The position numbers and the translations under genes were made by a program. From assembly GCF_003217325.1 (NCBI RefSeq), contig NZ_QJTI01000001.1:94356-158355 (forward strand): a DNA stretch of 64,000 nucleotides, read 5' to 3'. A model generated the notes under the pieces. It worked only from the letters and a program-made list of their open reading frames with translations. It was not told the origin of the DNA and did not search any database. The stretch comes from Rhodopseudomonas faecalis. Lineage in GTDB: Bacteria; Pseudomonadota; Alphaproteobacteria; Rhizobiales; Xanthobacteraceae. Below are positions 25,674 to 34,893 of this stretch, piece by piece (position 1 is the first letter of the stretch; each line of letters begins with the position of its first letter).

Positions 25674-27398
25674 ATGACCACATTCCAGCAAGCCCGCGCC
25701 TTTCTGCTCGAACATCGCACTGATTACGCCAAGGCCGTCGCCGAATTCCGCTGGCCCGACCCGATCGATTTCAACTGGGCGCTCGACTGGTTCGACGCCG
25801 AACTGGCGAGCAAGCCGGGTAGCCGCGACCAGACCGCGCTGTGGATCGTCGAGGCCGCCACCGGCAACGAAACGAAGCACAGTTTTGCGGAGCTGTCGCG
25901 CCGCTCTAATCAGGTCGCCAATTTCCTGCGCGCGCAGGGCCTGCAGCGCGGCGATCATCTGCTGTTGCTGCTCGGCAATGTGGTGCCGCTGTGGGAAACC
26001 ATGCTGGCGGCGATCAAGCTCGGCGTGATCGTGATCCCGGCGACCACGCTGCTGACACCGGAAGAACTGCGCGACCGGCTCGATCGCGGCGCCGCCAAGC
26101 TGGTGGTGGCAGCGCAGGATCAGGTCGCGAAGTTCGATGGCCTTGGCGATAGCTCGTTGCAGCGCGTGGTGGTCGGCGGCGGCGTGGCGCCCGGTTGGAC
26201 GCCGTTCGAGCAGACCGCGGACTATCCCGAGACCTTTGTGCCGGATGGGCCGACCCGGCCCGATGATCCGATGCTGCTGTACTTCACCTCCGGCACCACC
26301 GCGAAGCCAAAACTGGTGCGGCACAGCCAGCGCAGCTATCCGGTCGGCGCGCTGTCGACCATGTTCTGGCTCGGGCTGCAGCCCGGCGACGTGCATCTCA
26401 ACATCTCGTCGCCCGGCTGGGCCAAGCACGCCTGGAGCTGCTTCTTTGCGCCCTGGAACGCCGGCGCCACGGTGTTCGTGGTCAATCAGCCGCGCTTTGA
26501 GGCCAAGAGTCTGCTCGCCACCATGGTCCGCTGCGGCGTCACCACGCTATGCGCGCCGCCGACCGTGTGGCGGCTGTTCATTCAGGAGCCGCTTGCGGAG
26601 TACAAGGTTGCGCTGCGCGAAGTGTGCGGCGCTGGCGAGCCGCTCAATCCGGAAGTGATCGATCAGGTGCGTGCCGCCTGGGGGCTGACGATCCGCGACG
26701 GCTATGGCCAGACCGAAACCACGGCGATGATCGGCAATTCGCCCGGGCAGCCGATCAAGATCGGCTCGATGGGCCGGCCGCTGCCGGGCTACAGCATCGC
26801 GATCACCGATGTCGATGGCCAGCCGGCCAAGGAAGGCGAGGTGACGCTGCTGCTCGGCGCCGCGCGGCCCGCCGGCCTGATGCAGGGCTATCAGGGCGAG
26901 GGCGGCAAACTGTCCGGAACCGATGGCGAGGTCTATCGCAGCGGCGACGTGGTGTTTTGCGACGACGATGGTTATCTCACCTTCGTCGGCCGCTCCGATG
27001 ACGTGTTCAAATCCTCCGACTACCGCATCAGCCCGTTCGAGCTGGAAAGCGTGCTGCTGGAACACGAGGCGGTGGCTGAGGCCGCGGTGGTGCCGACGCC
27101 GGACCCGATCCGGCTGGCGATTCCAAAGGCCTATGTGATCCTGACCTCGGGCCATGAGCCGAGCCGCGAGCTGGCGCTGTCGGTGTATCAGCATCTGCAG
27201 GCGCGGCTGTCGCCGTTCAAGCGCATCCGGCGCATCGAGTTCGTCACCGAACTGCCGAAAACCATTTCGGGCAAGATCCGCCGCGTGCATCTGCGCCGGC
27301 TCGAGCACGACAACAACCACGCTGATGCCGCGCGCGGCGTCGAATTCCGCGAGGAGGAGTTTGCCGAGCTGCAAAGCACCCGCAGCACGGCACGCTAG
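25674..27398 (+). CDS. AMP-forming acyl-CoA synthetase
   Basis: Activates a carboxylic acid to its CoA thioester via an acyl-AMP. The 574-residue ANL-family enzyme has the ATP loop YFTSGTTAKPKLV (about 202-214), the DGYGQTE motif, the YRSGDVVFCDDDGY hinge region and the C-terminal lysine motif TISGKIRR. It looks closest to medium-chain/benzoate-type ligases. The frame opens at 25650, but GAGG before the ATG at 25674 marks the start. It begins a second acyl-CoA block with the MaoC hydratase and SDR genes downstream. Confidence 0.9.
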   Translation: MTTFQQARAFLLEHRTDYAKAVAEFRWPDPIDFNWALDWFDAELASKPGSRDQTALWIVEAATGNETKHSFAELSRRSNQVANFLRAQGLQRGDHLLLLLGNVVPLWETMLAAIKLGVIVIPATTLLTPEELRDRLDRGAAKLVVAAQDQVAKFDGLGDSSLQRVVVGGGVAPGWTPFEQTADYPETFVPDGPTRPDDPMLLYFTSGTTAKPKLVRHSQRSYPVGALSTMFWLGLQPGDVHLNISSPGWAKHAWSCFFAPWNAGATVFVVNQPRFEAKSLLATMVRCGVTTLCAPPTVWRLFIQEPLAEYKVALREVCGAGEPLNPEVIDQVRAAWGLTIRDGYGQTETTAMIGNSPGQPIKIGSMGRPLPGYSIAITDVDGQPAKEGEVTLLLGAARPAGLMQGYQGEGGKLSGTDGEVYRSGDVVFCDDDGYLTFVGRSDDVFKSSDYRISPFELESVLLEHEAVAEAAVVPTPDPIRLAIPKAYVILTSGHEPSRELALSVYQHLQARLSPFKRIRRIEFVTELPKTISGKIRRVHLRRLEHDNNHADAARGVEFREEEFAELQSTRSTAR

Positions 27399-27492
27399 AG
27401 CAGGCCACGGAACTACACGCAAAAATCGCTTGGCGTGCAGCCGTGTCCCGTGGAATGTGCGCCGCAATAACAATGATTGCGGTGGAGGCGAT

Positions 27493-27975
27493 ATGAGTGC
27501 GGTGGTGGAGCGTGACGTCTATCTCGGCCTGGTCGGCCAGGAGATCGGCGTATCTTCGTGGCATGTGGTGGATCAGCAGCGCATCGACGTGTTCGCCGAT
27601 GCCACCGAGGATCACCAGTTCATCCATGTCGATGCCGAGCGCGCCAAGCGCGAAACGCCGTTCGGCGGCACCATCGCCCATGGCTTTCTGACGCTGTCGC
27701 TGCTCAGCGTGTTTTCCTACGAAGCGATGCCGACCATTGCCGGCACCGTGATGGGCGTGAATTACGGCTTTGACAAAGTGCGGTTCCTGTCGCCGGTGCG
27801 CGCTGGCGCAAGGGTGCGCGGCCGCTTCACGCTCGCGGAAGCAAATCTGCGCAAGCCGACCGAGCTGCTGACGCGCTCCACCATCACCGTCGAAATCGAA
27901 GGCGAGCCGAAGCCGGCGCTGGTCGCCGACTGGCTCGGCCTGATCTATCTGGCTCCGCAAGCCATCCCCGCTTGA
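27493..27975 (+). CDS. MaoC-family enoyl-CoA hydratase
   Basis: A 160-residue single-hotdog (R)-specific hydratase. The hydratase-2 motif is intact: ADATEDHQFIHVD, then FGGTIAHGFLTLSL, supplying the catalytic Asp/Glu-His pair. It hydrates 2-enoyl-CoA to (R)-3-hydroxyacyl-CoA. GGAGG lies just before the ATG at 27493. The SDR gene begins 17 bases after its stop, and together they could carry out hydration and oxidation in a beta-oxidation route. Confidence 0.88.
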   Translation: MSAVVERDVYLGLVGQEIGVSSWHVVDQQRIDVFADATEDHQFIHVDAERAKRETPFGGTIAHGFLTLSLLSVFSYEAMPTIAGTVMGVNYGFDKVRFLSPVRAGARVRGRFTLAEANLRKPTELLTRSTITVEIEGEPKPALVADWLGLIYLAPQAIPA

Positions 27976-27992
27976 ACCTGCAGGACACGCAC

Positions 27993-28910
27993 ATGACGAT
28001 CAGATTTGACGGACGAGTGGCCATTGTCACCGGCGCGGGCAACGGGCTCGGCCGGGCTCACGCGCTGGGCCTCGCGGCGCGCGGCGCCAAGGTGGTGGTC
28101 AATGATTTCGGCGGCGCGCGCGACGGCACCGGCGGCTCGATGACCGCGGCGGAAACCGTGGTCGAGGAGATCCGCAAGGCCGGCGGCATCGCGATCGCCG
28201 ACGGCGCCGACGTCTCCAATTTCGAGCAGGTCAAGGCGATGGTCGACAAGGCCACCGCCGAGTGGGGTGCGGTCGATATCCTGTGCGCCAATGCCGGCAT
28301 TTTGCGCGACAAATCGTTCGCCAAGATGGAGCTGGCCGATTTCGCCAAGGTGCTCGACGTGCATCTGGTCGGCAGCTTCTATTGCTGCAAGGCGGTGTGG
28401 GACGGGATGCGCGAGCGCAACTATGGCCGCATCGTGCTCACCACCTCATCCTCGGGCATGTATGGCAATTTCGGCCAGGCCAATTACGGCGCGGCCAAAG
28501 CCGGCATGATCGGCCTGATGAATGTGCTGGCCGCGGAAGGCCGCAAGACCGATATCCGCGTCAACACCATCTCGCCGACCGCGGCTACCCGCATGACCGA
28601 AGAACTGCTGCCGCCGCAGGCGCTGGCGCTGATGAAGCCGGACGCGATCACCCCAGCGGTGCTGTATCTGCTCAGCCAAGACGCGCCGACCCGCACCATC
28701 ATGGGCGCCGGGGCCGGCTCGTTCGCGGTGGTCAAGCTTTTGGAAAGCGAAGGCCTCAATCTTCCGGAAGACCAGTGGACCCCGGACGCGATCGCCGCGC
28801 ATTTTGCGGAGATTTCCGACATGTCGAAGGCGCAGGCGCTGGAAGGCGCGTTCCAGCAGACCCAGAAATACGTGGCGCAGGCCGCCGCGCGGCTCGGCCT
28901 CAAGATGTGA
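27993..28910 (+). CDS. SDR oxidoreductase, 3-hydroxyacyl-CoA dehydrogenase-like
   Basis: A 305-residue short-chain dehydrogenase. NAD-binding motif GAGNGLGRA near the N-terminus, NAG in ANAGILRD, and the Ser-Tyr-Lys triad in TTSSSGMYG...NYGAAKAG. The VVVNDFGG stretch and the overall pattern match the dehydrogenase domain of peroxisomal multifunctional enzyme type 2, which acts on (R)-3-hydroxyacyl-CoA, consistent with the MaoC hydratase just upstream. The ATG at 27993 has an AGGA before it; a TTG 21 bases earlier is less likely. Confidence 0.88.
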   Translation: MTIRFDGRVAIVTGAGNGLGRAHALGLAARGAKVVVNDFGGARDGTGGSMTAAETVVEEIRKAGGIAIADGADVSNFEQVKAMVDKATAEWGAVDILCANAGILRDKSFAKMELADFAKVLDVHLVGSFYCCKAVWDGMRERNYGRIVLTTSSSGMYGNFGQANYGAAKAGMIGLMNVLAAEGRKTDIRVNTISPTAATRMTEELLPPQALALMKPDAITPAVLYLLSQDAPTRTIMGAGAGSFAVVKLLESEGLNLPEDQWTPDAIAAHFAEISDMSKAQALEGAFQQTQKYVAQAAARLGLKM

Positions 28911-28958
28911 GGCGCTGCCGCGGCCTGAGGCTCGCCGCGGCATCTCCACGCTCTCGCT

Positions 28959-29054
28959 GTCATCCCGGGGCGCGCGCAGCGCGCACCCGGGATCTCGTTA
29001 TTGCCCGCGCCGGATTCCGGGTTCGCGAGCTGTCGCTCGCGCCCCGGAACGACG
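28959..29054. repeat. GTCATCCCGGGGCG-type palindromic repeat
   Basis: Two nested inverted arms: CCCGGGGCGCGCGCAGCGCG with CACCCGGGATC, then GGATTCCGGGTTCGCGAGC with GCTCGCGCCCCGGAACGAC. A third short hairpin-like ATTCCGGAATGACGG follows near 29080. It lies in the SDR 3' region. Confidence 0.6.
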
Positions 29055-29171
29055 GCCGCAAACGGTGTGCTGCCCGCATTCCGGAATGACGGATTGCAGT
29101 CCGGGCGCGATTGAACCATTGCTACGGCTGATCGTGAGCCCGGTGATACCAGCGGTTCCCAAAAATGGTCC

Positions 29172-29259
29172 GTCATGCCCGCGCTTGTCGCGGGTATCCA
29201 CGTCTTAACCGACGTGCAGGATCAAAGACGTGGATGGCCGGGACGAGCCCGGCCATGAC
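29172..29259. repeat. GTCATGCCCGCGC-type palindromic repeat
   Basis: GTCATGCCCGCGCTTGTCGC ... GACGTGGATGGCCGGGACGA, ending CCCGGCCATGAC. The arms are imperfect inverted copies. Closest copy at 30577-30663; a diverged one at 4677-4764. Together with the element at 28959 it fills the 384-base gap before the flavoprotein gene. Confidence 0.8.
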
Positions 29260-29294
29260 GGGGAGGTGCGTATCACTAGCCGTTGGTATGGACC

Positions 29295-30530
29295 GTGACA
29301 GAATCTGACATCATCGACGTCGCCATCATTGGCGCGGGCCCGGCCGGCCTGATGGCGGCCGAGGTCGCCGCAGAGGGCGGCGCGCGCGTCACCATTTTTG
29401 ACGGCATGGCGGCGCCGGGCCGCAAATTGCTGCTGGCCGGGCGCGGTGGCCTCAACCTGACCCATAGCGAGCCACTGGCGACGTTTCTCACGCGCTATGG
29501 CGCGGCGGCCGACTGGCTGACGCCGGCGATCACGGCGTTTCCGTCCGACGCGCTGCGCGCCTGGTGCGATGGCCTCGGGCAGCCGACCTTTGTCGGCAGC
29601 AGCGGCCGGGTGTTTCCGCAAGCGATGAAAGCCTCGCCGCTGCTGCGCGCCTGGCTGAGCCGGCTGGCCGGGCTCGGCGTCACGCTCCACTTAAAACACC
29701 GCTGGCACGGCTGGCGCGACGACGGCGCGCTGCTGTTCTCGACCCCGGCAGGCGAGCAGGCGGTGACGGCGCGCGCCAGCGTGCTGGCGCTTGGCGGCGC
29801 GAGCTGGCCGCGACTTGGCTCCGATGGCGGCTGGGTCCCATTGCTCGCCGCCAAAGGCATCGGGGCCGCGCCGCTGAAACCGGCCAATTGCGGCTTTGTG
29901 GTCGGCTGGTCGGAGCTGCTGCGCGAGCGTTTTGCCGGGCAACCGCTCAAGGGCGTCGACGTTCGCTTTGGCGAGCGGCGGCTGCGCGGCGAAGCCATGA
30001 TCACCCGCGATGGCTTGCAGGGCGGCGCGATCTACGCGCTGTCAGCAGCGCTGCGCGACGCGATCGATCAGAACGGCGAGGCGACGCTGCATCTTGCGTT
30101 GCGGCCCGATGTGCCGACCGCGCAGCTTGCGTCAAAACTGGCCGCGCCGCGCGGCAAACAATCGCTGGCGACGTTTTTGCGCAAGGCGGCGCAATTGTCG
30201 CCGCAGGCGATCGCGCTGCTGCAAGAGGCCGCGCATCGGCTGAAGCGGCCGCTGGCATCTTTCGCGCCGGGCGAGCTTGCTGCATTGATCAATGATCTGC
30301 CGCTGCGGCTGGTCGCGACCGAGCCGATCGAACGCGCGATCTCAAGCGCCGGCGGCATTGGCCGCGAGCAATGCGACGATGATTTCATGCTGCGGCGGCT
30401 GCCGGGTGTGTTCGTGGCCGGCGAGATGCTGGATTGGGAAGCGCCGACCGGCGGCTATCTGCTCACCGCTTGCTTTGCCACCGGCGCTGCCGCCGGGCGC
30501 GGCGTGCTGCGCTATCTCGCCGGGAAGTGA
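29295..30530 (+). CDS. HI0933/PP_4765-type flavoprotein (NAD(P)/FAD oxidoreductase)
   Basis: About 411 residues with an N-terminal FAD-binding Rossmann motif (VAIIGAGPAGLMAAE), the GRKLLLAGRGGLNLTHSE stretch and the C-terminal GEMLDWEAPTGGYLL segment characteristic of this conserved but poorly understood family. It should bind FAD in the cytoplasm; the physiological reaction is not established. The start is uncertain: GTG at 29295 (MTESD) is chosen, with TTG at 29283 an alternative. Flanked on both sides by GTCATGCCCGCGC repeats. Confidence 0.83.
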   Translation: MTESDIIDVAIIGAGPAGLMAAEVAAEGGARVTIFDGMAAPGRKLLLAGRGGLNLTHSEPLATFLTRYGAAADWLTPAITAFPSDALRAWCDGLGQPTFVGSSGRVFPQAMKASPLLRAWLSRLAGLGVTLHLKHRWHGWRDDGALLFSTPAGEQAVTARASVLALGGASWPRLGSDGGWVPLLAAKGIGAAPLKPANCGFVVGWSELLRERFAGQPLKGVDVRFGERRLRGEAMITRDGLQGGAIYALSAALRDAIDQNGEATLHLALRPDVPTAQLASKLAAPRGKQSLATFLRKAAQLSPQAIALLQEAAHRLKRPLASFAPGELAALINDLPLRLVATEPIERAISSAGGIGREQCDDDFMLRRLPGVFVAGEMLDWEAPTGGYLLTACFATGAAAGRGVLRYLAGK

Positions 30531-30576
30531 GCGGCGCGGGCGGCGTTACCGCGACGATGATCCGAACCAGTGATCC

Positions 30577-30663
30577 GTCATGCCCGCGCTTGTCGCTTGT
30601 ATCCACGTCTTAACAGCGCTGCAGCAGCAAAACGTGGATGGCCGGGACGAGCCCGGCCATGAC
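30577..30663. repeat. GTCATGCCCGCGC-type palindromic repeat
   Basis: Near-identical to 29172-29259 at both ends, with a diverged centre. It lies between the convergent flavoprotein and Uup genes and probably folds as a bidirectional hairpin. Confidence 0.8.
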
Positions 30664-30696
30664 GTGTAGAGCGGTTGGTGTCAAGGTCTATTGTTA

Positions 30697-32520
30697 CTAC
30701 GAGCCCTCGATTTCCTCGCGCAGCATTTCCAGTTCCAGCCAGCGATGCTCGGCCTCGTGCAGCGCTTCGTGGGCCTTGGCGATTGCCGCCGACACCTTGT
30801 CGAATTTGGCGCGGTCGCGGGCAAAGAGCTGCGGATCATCGAGCGCGCGCTGCAGCTCGGCAATTTCGGCTTCCAGCTTGGCGATGGTTTTCGGCAGCGT
30901 TTCCAGCGCGTGCTTTTCGTTAAAACTGAGCTTGCGCTTCGGTGCCGGTGCGGCGGCCTTGGTGTCGGTCCTGTCCGCCTTGGCGGCATCGCTTTTGGCG
31001 GCGGTGCCCTTGACCGCTTCGCGCGTCAGATCAGCGCCGCGCTGCGCCAGCATGTCGGAATAGCCGCCGGCATATTCGATCCAGCGGCCATTGCCTTCCG
31101 GCACGATCACCGAGGTCACGACGCGATCGAGAAAATCGCGGTCGTGGCTGACCAGGATCACCGTGCCCTCATAGTCGCCGAGCATTTCCTCGAGCACGTC
31201 GAGCGTTTCCAGATCGAGATCGTTGGTCGGCTCGTCGAGCACCAACAGGTTCGACGGCTTGGCCAGCGCCCGCGCCAGCATCACCCGGCCGCGCTCGCCG
31301 CCGGACAGCGCCTCCAGCGGGGTGCGCGCCTGCTGCTGCGCGAACAGAAAGTCCTTCATGTAGCCGATCACATGACGCGGCTTGCCGCCGACCATCACGG
31401 TGTCGCCGCGGCCGCCGGTCAGGGCTTCGCTGAGCGTCGATTTCGGATCGAGGCTGTCGCGGCTCTGATCGAGCGTCGCCATTTCCAGATTGGTGCCGAG
31501 CCGGATCGTGCCGGAATCCGGCGCGCTGACGCCGGTCAGCAGATTGATCAGCGTGGTCTTGCCGGCGCCGTTCGGGCCGACGATGCCGATCCGGTCGCCG
31601 CGCTGAATGCGGATCGAAAAATCGTCGACGATGGTGCGGCCGTCATAGCTGCGGCTCACCGACTTGGCTTCGATCACCAGTTTTCCGGATTTGTCGGCCT
31701 CGACGGCCGCCATCGCGGCATTGCCGACGCTGCCGCGATAATTGCGGCGCTCGCTGCGCAGCGCGTGCAGATTGGCGAGCCGCTTGACGTTGCGCTTGCG
31801 CCGGCCGGACACGCCGTAGCGCAGCCAATGTTCCTCGGCGACGATCTTGCGATCGAGCTTGTGCTGTTCGCGTTCTTCCTCGGCGAGCAGATCGTCGCGC
31901 CATTGCTCGAAGGCGGCAAAGCCGCGGTCGATCTGCCGCACTGTGCCGCGATCAAGCCAGGCGGTGGCGCGCGACAGATTGGTCAGGAAGCGGCGGTCGT
32001 GGCTGATGATCATCAGCGCCGCCTTGCGCGCGGCGAGGTCGTTTTCCAGCCATTCGATGGTGGTGAGATCGAGATGGTTGGTCGGCTCATCGAGCAGCAG
32101 AATGTCGGGATCAGGCGCCAGAATGCGCGCCAGCGCCGCGCGCCGCGCTTCGCCGCCCGACAGATGCGCGGGATTTTCATCACCATGCAGGCCGAGCTGT
32201 TCGAGGAGGTAAGTGGCCTTGTAGTGGTCGTCGCCCGGCGCCAGCCCAGCCTCGACATAGGCGAGCGTGGTCGCAAAGCTGGAAAAATCCGGCTCCTGCG
32301 GCAGATAGCGCACCGTGGCGCCCGGCTGCACAAAGCGGCTGCCATGGTCGGGCTGCACCAGCCCGGCCACGATTTTCAGCAGCGTCGATTTGCCCGAGCC
32401 GTTGCGGCCGATCAGGCAGAACCGATCGCCAGCGGACACGGTCAGTTCGACGCCGGCGAGCAGCGGCGCGCCGCCAAAAGTCAGCGCGATGTCTTTCAGT
32501 TGAATCAGCGGAGGCGCCAT
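30697..32520 (-). CDS. uup: ABC-F ATPase, Uup-like
   Basis: A 607-residue cytoplasmic protein with two ABC cassettes and no membrane part: Walker A GRNGSGKST (about 38-46) and GPNGAGKTT, signature LSGGE twice, Walker B LLLDEPTNHLD and LVLDEPTNDLD. A linker joins the cassettes and a C-terminal Lys/Glu coiled coil follows the second cassette, as in Uup. ABC-F proteins act on ribosomes or branched DNA intermediates. The downstream UPF0178 gene start is 498 bases from its own start and is read in the same direction. Confidence 0.9.
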   Translation of the reverse strand: MAPPLIQLKDIALTFGGAPLLAGVELTVSAGDRFCLIGRNGSGKSTLLKIVAGLVQPDHGSRFVQPGATVRYLPQEPDFSSFATTLAYVEAGLAPGDDHYKATYLLEQLGLHGDENPAHLSGGEARRAALARILAPDPDILLLDEPTNHLDLTTIEWLENDLAARKAALMIISHDRRFLTNLSRATAWLDRGTVRQIDRGFAAFEQWRDDLLAEEEREQHKLDRKIVAEEHWLRYGVSGRRKRNVKRLANLHALRSERRNYRGSVGNAAMAAVEADKSGKLVIEAKSVSRSYDGRTIVDDFSIRIQRGDRIGIVGPNGAGKTTLINLLTGVSAPDSGTIRLGTNLEMATLDQSRDSLDPKSTLSEALTGGRGDTVMVGGKPRHVIGYMKDFLFAQQQARTPLEALSGGERGRVMLARALAKPSNLLVLDEPTNDLDLETLDVLEEMLGDYEGTVILVSHDRDFLDRVVTSVIVPEGNGRWIEYAGGYSDMLAQRGADLTREAVKGTAAKSDAAKADRTDTKAAAPAPKRKLSFNEKHALETLPKTIAKLEAEIAELQRALDDPQLFARDRAKFDKVSAAIAKAHEALHEAEHRWLELEMLREEIEGS

Positions 32521-32537
32521 AACGGGTCTGGTGTCGC

Positions 32538-33017
32538 TCAGGTGTGCGGTTGATCGGCCCGCGCGCGCTGCAGGCGGCGGATGGTGGCGTCGAGCGTCGA
32601 CAGGAAGGTAGAGCGGTCGCGCGGCGAAAAGGCGCGCGGTCCGCCGGTGACTTCGCCGGATGAGCGCAGCTCGGTCATCAGATTGCGCACCGCCAGCGTC
32701 ATGCCGATCGACTCTTCGGAATATGGCTTGCCGTTCGGCGCGATCACGGTGGCGCCGGCTTTGACGCAGCGATCGGCGAGCGGGATGTCGGCGGTGATCA
32801 CGATGTCGCTCGGCCCGACCCGGGCGGCGATCCAGTCGTCGGCGGCATCCATGCCGTGGCCGGCGGCAATGCGCTCAACCAGCGGATCATGCGGCACCCA
32901 GATGAAACCGCCAGCGACGATGCTGACCGGCACCCCATGCCGGAACGCCACTTTGTAGATTTCGTCTTTGACCGGACAGGCGTCGGCGTCAACATAGATG
33001 CGAATGGCGGTGGTCAC
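32538..33017 (-). CDS. UPF0178 (YaiI/YqxD) family protein
   Basis: A 159-residue protein with the family signature [10 protein letters not shown] near the N-terminus, [18 protein letters not shown] and [10 protein letters not shown]. The conserved Asp residues and a PIN-like fold suggest nuclease-type metal binding, but no activity is established. It lies 17 bases upstream of the uup start in the same direction, probably in one transcript. Confidence 0.9.
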   Translation of the reverse strand: MTTAIRIYVDADACPVKDEIYKVAFRHGVPVSIVAGGFIWVPHDPLVERIAAGHGMDAADDWIAARVGPSDIVITADIPLADRCVKAGATVIAPNGKPYSEESIGMTLAVRNLMTELRSSGEVTGGPRAFSPRDRSTFLSTLDATIRRLQRARADQPHT

Positions 33018-33145
33018 GGCAGGTTCCGGTTATGGCGGCAGAAGAGGGCAGGCGGTCGCGACTGCTGCCGTAGCATTCCGCCGCCCGATCAACAACGCTC
33101 GGGGCAGGTCGTGGTGTTGATCATTGGCAGGGCAGAGCCCGGGCT

Positions 33146-33733
33146 TCAGCCGCGCCGCCAGGCAGTAACGCGCACGTCATCGGCGGGATCGAGCAGCGTA
33201 ACCTCGTGCGGTGACAGCCCATGCGCCGCGAGCAGCTGTTCCGGGGTTTGCGCCGGCACGCCCGGAAAGCACGGCTCGCCGCCGGGCAGGCGCACGCGCG
33301 GCGCCTGCGACAGCCAGAACGTGTCGTACCGATCGAAGAACAGTGCGAAGATTTCCGGCCCGCCGATGATCGCGGCGGTGCCGGCGGTGACGCCAGCCTG
33401 CGCGCAGGCGTCGTCAAACGACGCACCGGCCGGGTTCCAGAGCGTGGCGTTCGGGTTGCTCGGATCGGGCGTCAGCGCCGCCACTTTGCGGGTGGCGATG
33501 ATGCGGCGGCGGCGCGGCGAGTTCGGCTGATCCTCAAACGAATTGCGGCCGTGCACGATCAGATCGGCACGCTCGAGCGCGTCATTGAAGAAGCGCTGAT
33601 CGCCCGGGAATTTCAGCGATTCCGGCATCAGGCCCGCCGCATCCGCGAGCATGCCGTCCGCGGACACGATCACATAGCCTTCGATCGCCAGCTTTGATGA
33701 CTGCGACTTCACCACCTCGACGACAGGTCCCAA
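33146..33733 (-). CDS. RibD C-terminal / dihydrofolate-reductase-like protein
   Basis: A 195-residue protein with the reductase fold of the RibD C-terminal domain: EGYVIVSADGMLADAAG at the N-terminus, LIVHGRNSFED and AIIGGPEIFALFFDRYD, the last being the NADPH-binding GG segment. It probably reduces a pterin- or pyrimidine-like substrate, but which cannot be said. The upstream deacetylase gene is in the same direction, 15 bases away. Confidence 0.75.
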   Translation of the reverse strand: MGPVVEVVKSQSSKLAIEGYVIVSADGMLADAAGLMPESLKFPGDQRFFNDALERADLIVHGRNSFEDQPNSPRRRRIIATRKVAALTPDPSNPNATLWNPAGASFDDACAQAGVTAGTAAIIGGPEIFALFFDRYDTFWLSQAPRVRLPGGEPCFPGVPAQTPEQLLAAHGLSPHEVTLLDPADDVRVTAWRRG

Positions 33734-33748
33734 AACTGTGCGCGAGGA

Positions 33749-34720
33749 TTATTCGGCAACGGTCTGCACCACGCTCGACACCGGGCGCGCCGACACGGTC
33801 GGTAGCTTGCTGTCCTTGGCGAGCGACTCGTCATAGGAGGCGATGGTCTGCAGCTGCGCCTTGGCGCGCATATGCACCACTTTGTAGCCGCCAGCCTTCA
33901 GCTTGCGCAGCAGCTGAGGCAGCGCCTCGGCCGTGTGCTTTTGGAAATCATGCATCAAGATGATGCCCTTGCCGTTCTTGTCGAGCTTGCCCATCACGGT
34001 CTCGACGATCTTGTCGGCGTTTTTGGCGCGGAAGTCGAATGAATCAACGTCGCAGGAGTAGATCGCGACATTGCGGTTGCCGAGATAGGTGACCATGGTC
34101 GGCGGGTGCTGCAGCGCCGGGAACCGGAAGAATGGCGCCGGCGCGCCGCCGATCGCCCATTTCACTGCGCTATAGCCCTTTTCGATCTCGTCGATCTGCT
34201 GCTGTTCGGACAGCTTCTTGTTGTTGAGATTGGCGTGCGACCAAGTATGCGCGCCGACCGTGTGACCGGCGGTGGCGACCTGTTTGAGAATTTCCGGGTA
34301 GTAGGTGGCGTGCTTGCCGATCGGGAAGAAGATCGCCTTGGTGCATTCTTCGCCGAGTGCTTTGAGCACGGCCGGGGTGTTGACCGGCCAGGGGCCGTCA
34401 TCGAAGGTCAGCACCACTTCCTTGTCGCGCAAGAAATCGAGCTGCTTGAAATGCTCGAAGCCGAAGCCTGGGCCGCCGGTGGTGTCGATCTCGACCACCC
34501 GGCCGACGCCGAGTGCATCGGGATTGGCGCAGGTGTTCTTGATGGCCGCAGGGGCGGCGGGAGCCGGGGCCGCCGCTGGCGCAGCGGCCGCGGCAGGTGG
34601 TGTCGGTGCGGAACCAGCGCTGCGCGACGTTGCCGGCTGCGCTGAGCTTTGTGCCCATGCAGCCACCACCACGCCAGCCGAGACAGCACCCGCAATCAGC
34701 AGTCCTGCCGCAACGCGCAT
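33749..34720 (-). CDS. Exported polysaccharide deacetylase (NodB fold)
   Basis: A 323-residue periplasmic enzyme: signal peptide to about residue 23, an Ala/Pro-rich linker (40-60), then a NodB domain with the metal Asp in TFDDGPWP (D107/D108) and the metal histidines H158 and H162 in AHTWSH. It would remove acetyl groups from amino sugars in peptidoglycan or an exopolysaccharide. It lies close to an L,D-transpeptidase, consistent with cell-wall remodelling. Confidence 0.88.
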   Translation of the reverse strand: MRVAAGLLIAGAVSAGVVVAAWAQSSAQPATSRSAGSAPTPPAAAAAPAAAPAPAAPAAIKNTCANPDALGVGRVVEIDTTGGPGFGFEHFKQLDFLRDKEVVLTFDDGPWPVNTPAVLKALGEECTKAIFFPIGKHATYYPEILKQVATAGHTVGAHTWSHANLNNKKLSEQQQIDEIEKGYSAVKWAIGGAPAPFFRFPALQHPPTMVTYLGNRNVAIYSCDVDSFDFRAKNADKIVETVMGKLDKNGKGIILMHDFQKHTAEALPQLLRKLKAGGYKVVHMRAKAQLQTIASYDESLAKDSKLPTVSARPVSSVVQTVAE

Positions 34721-34893
34721 CGACTTCTCCTTCGTTCGACTCCCGATATTCCCCTGGCGAGAATCATGGTCTCGTCTCGCCTGTATTTTTGAAGCCTAGT
34801 GGTTGCCGCGCCGGTCCGGCAACGGGTTTTTTCCCACCGCTTGCCTTGGCAACTGCAACACTCGTCTGCCTGCGCTGCGCCGCGATCGCGGCT

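Noticed and set aside
30691..32553. 620-codon open frame on the plus strand opposite uup
   Set aside because: Shadow of the Uup gene, with low-complexity His/Arg-rich translation and no recognisable family.
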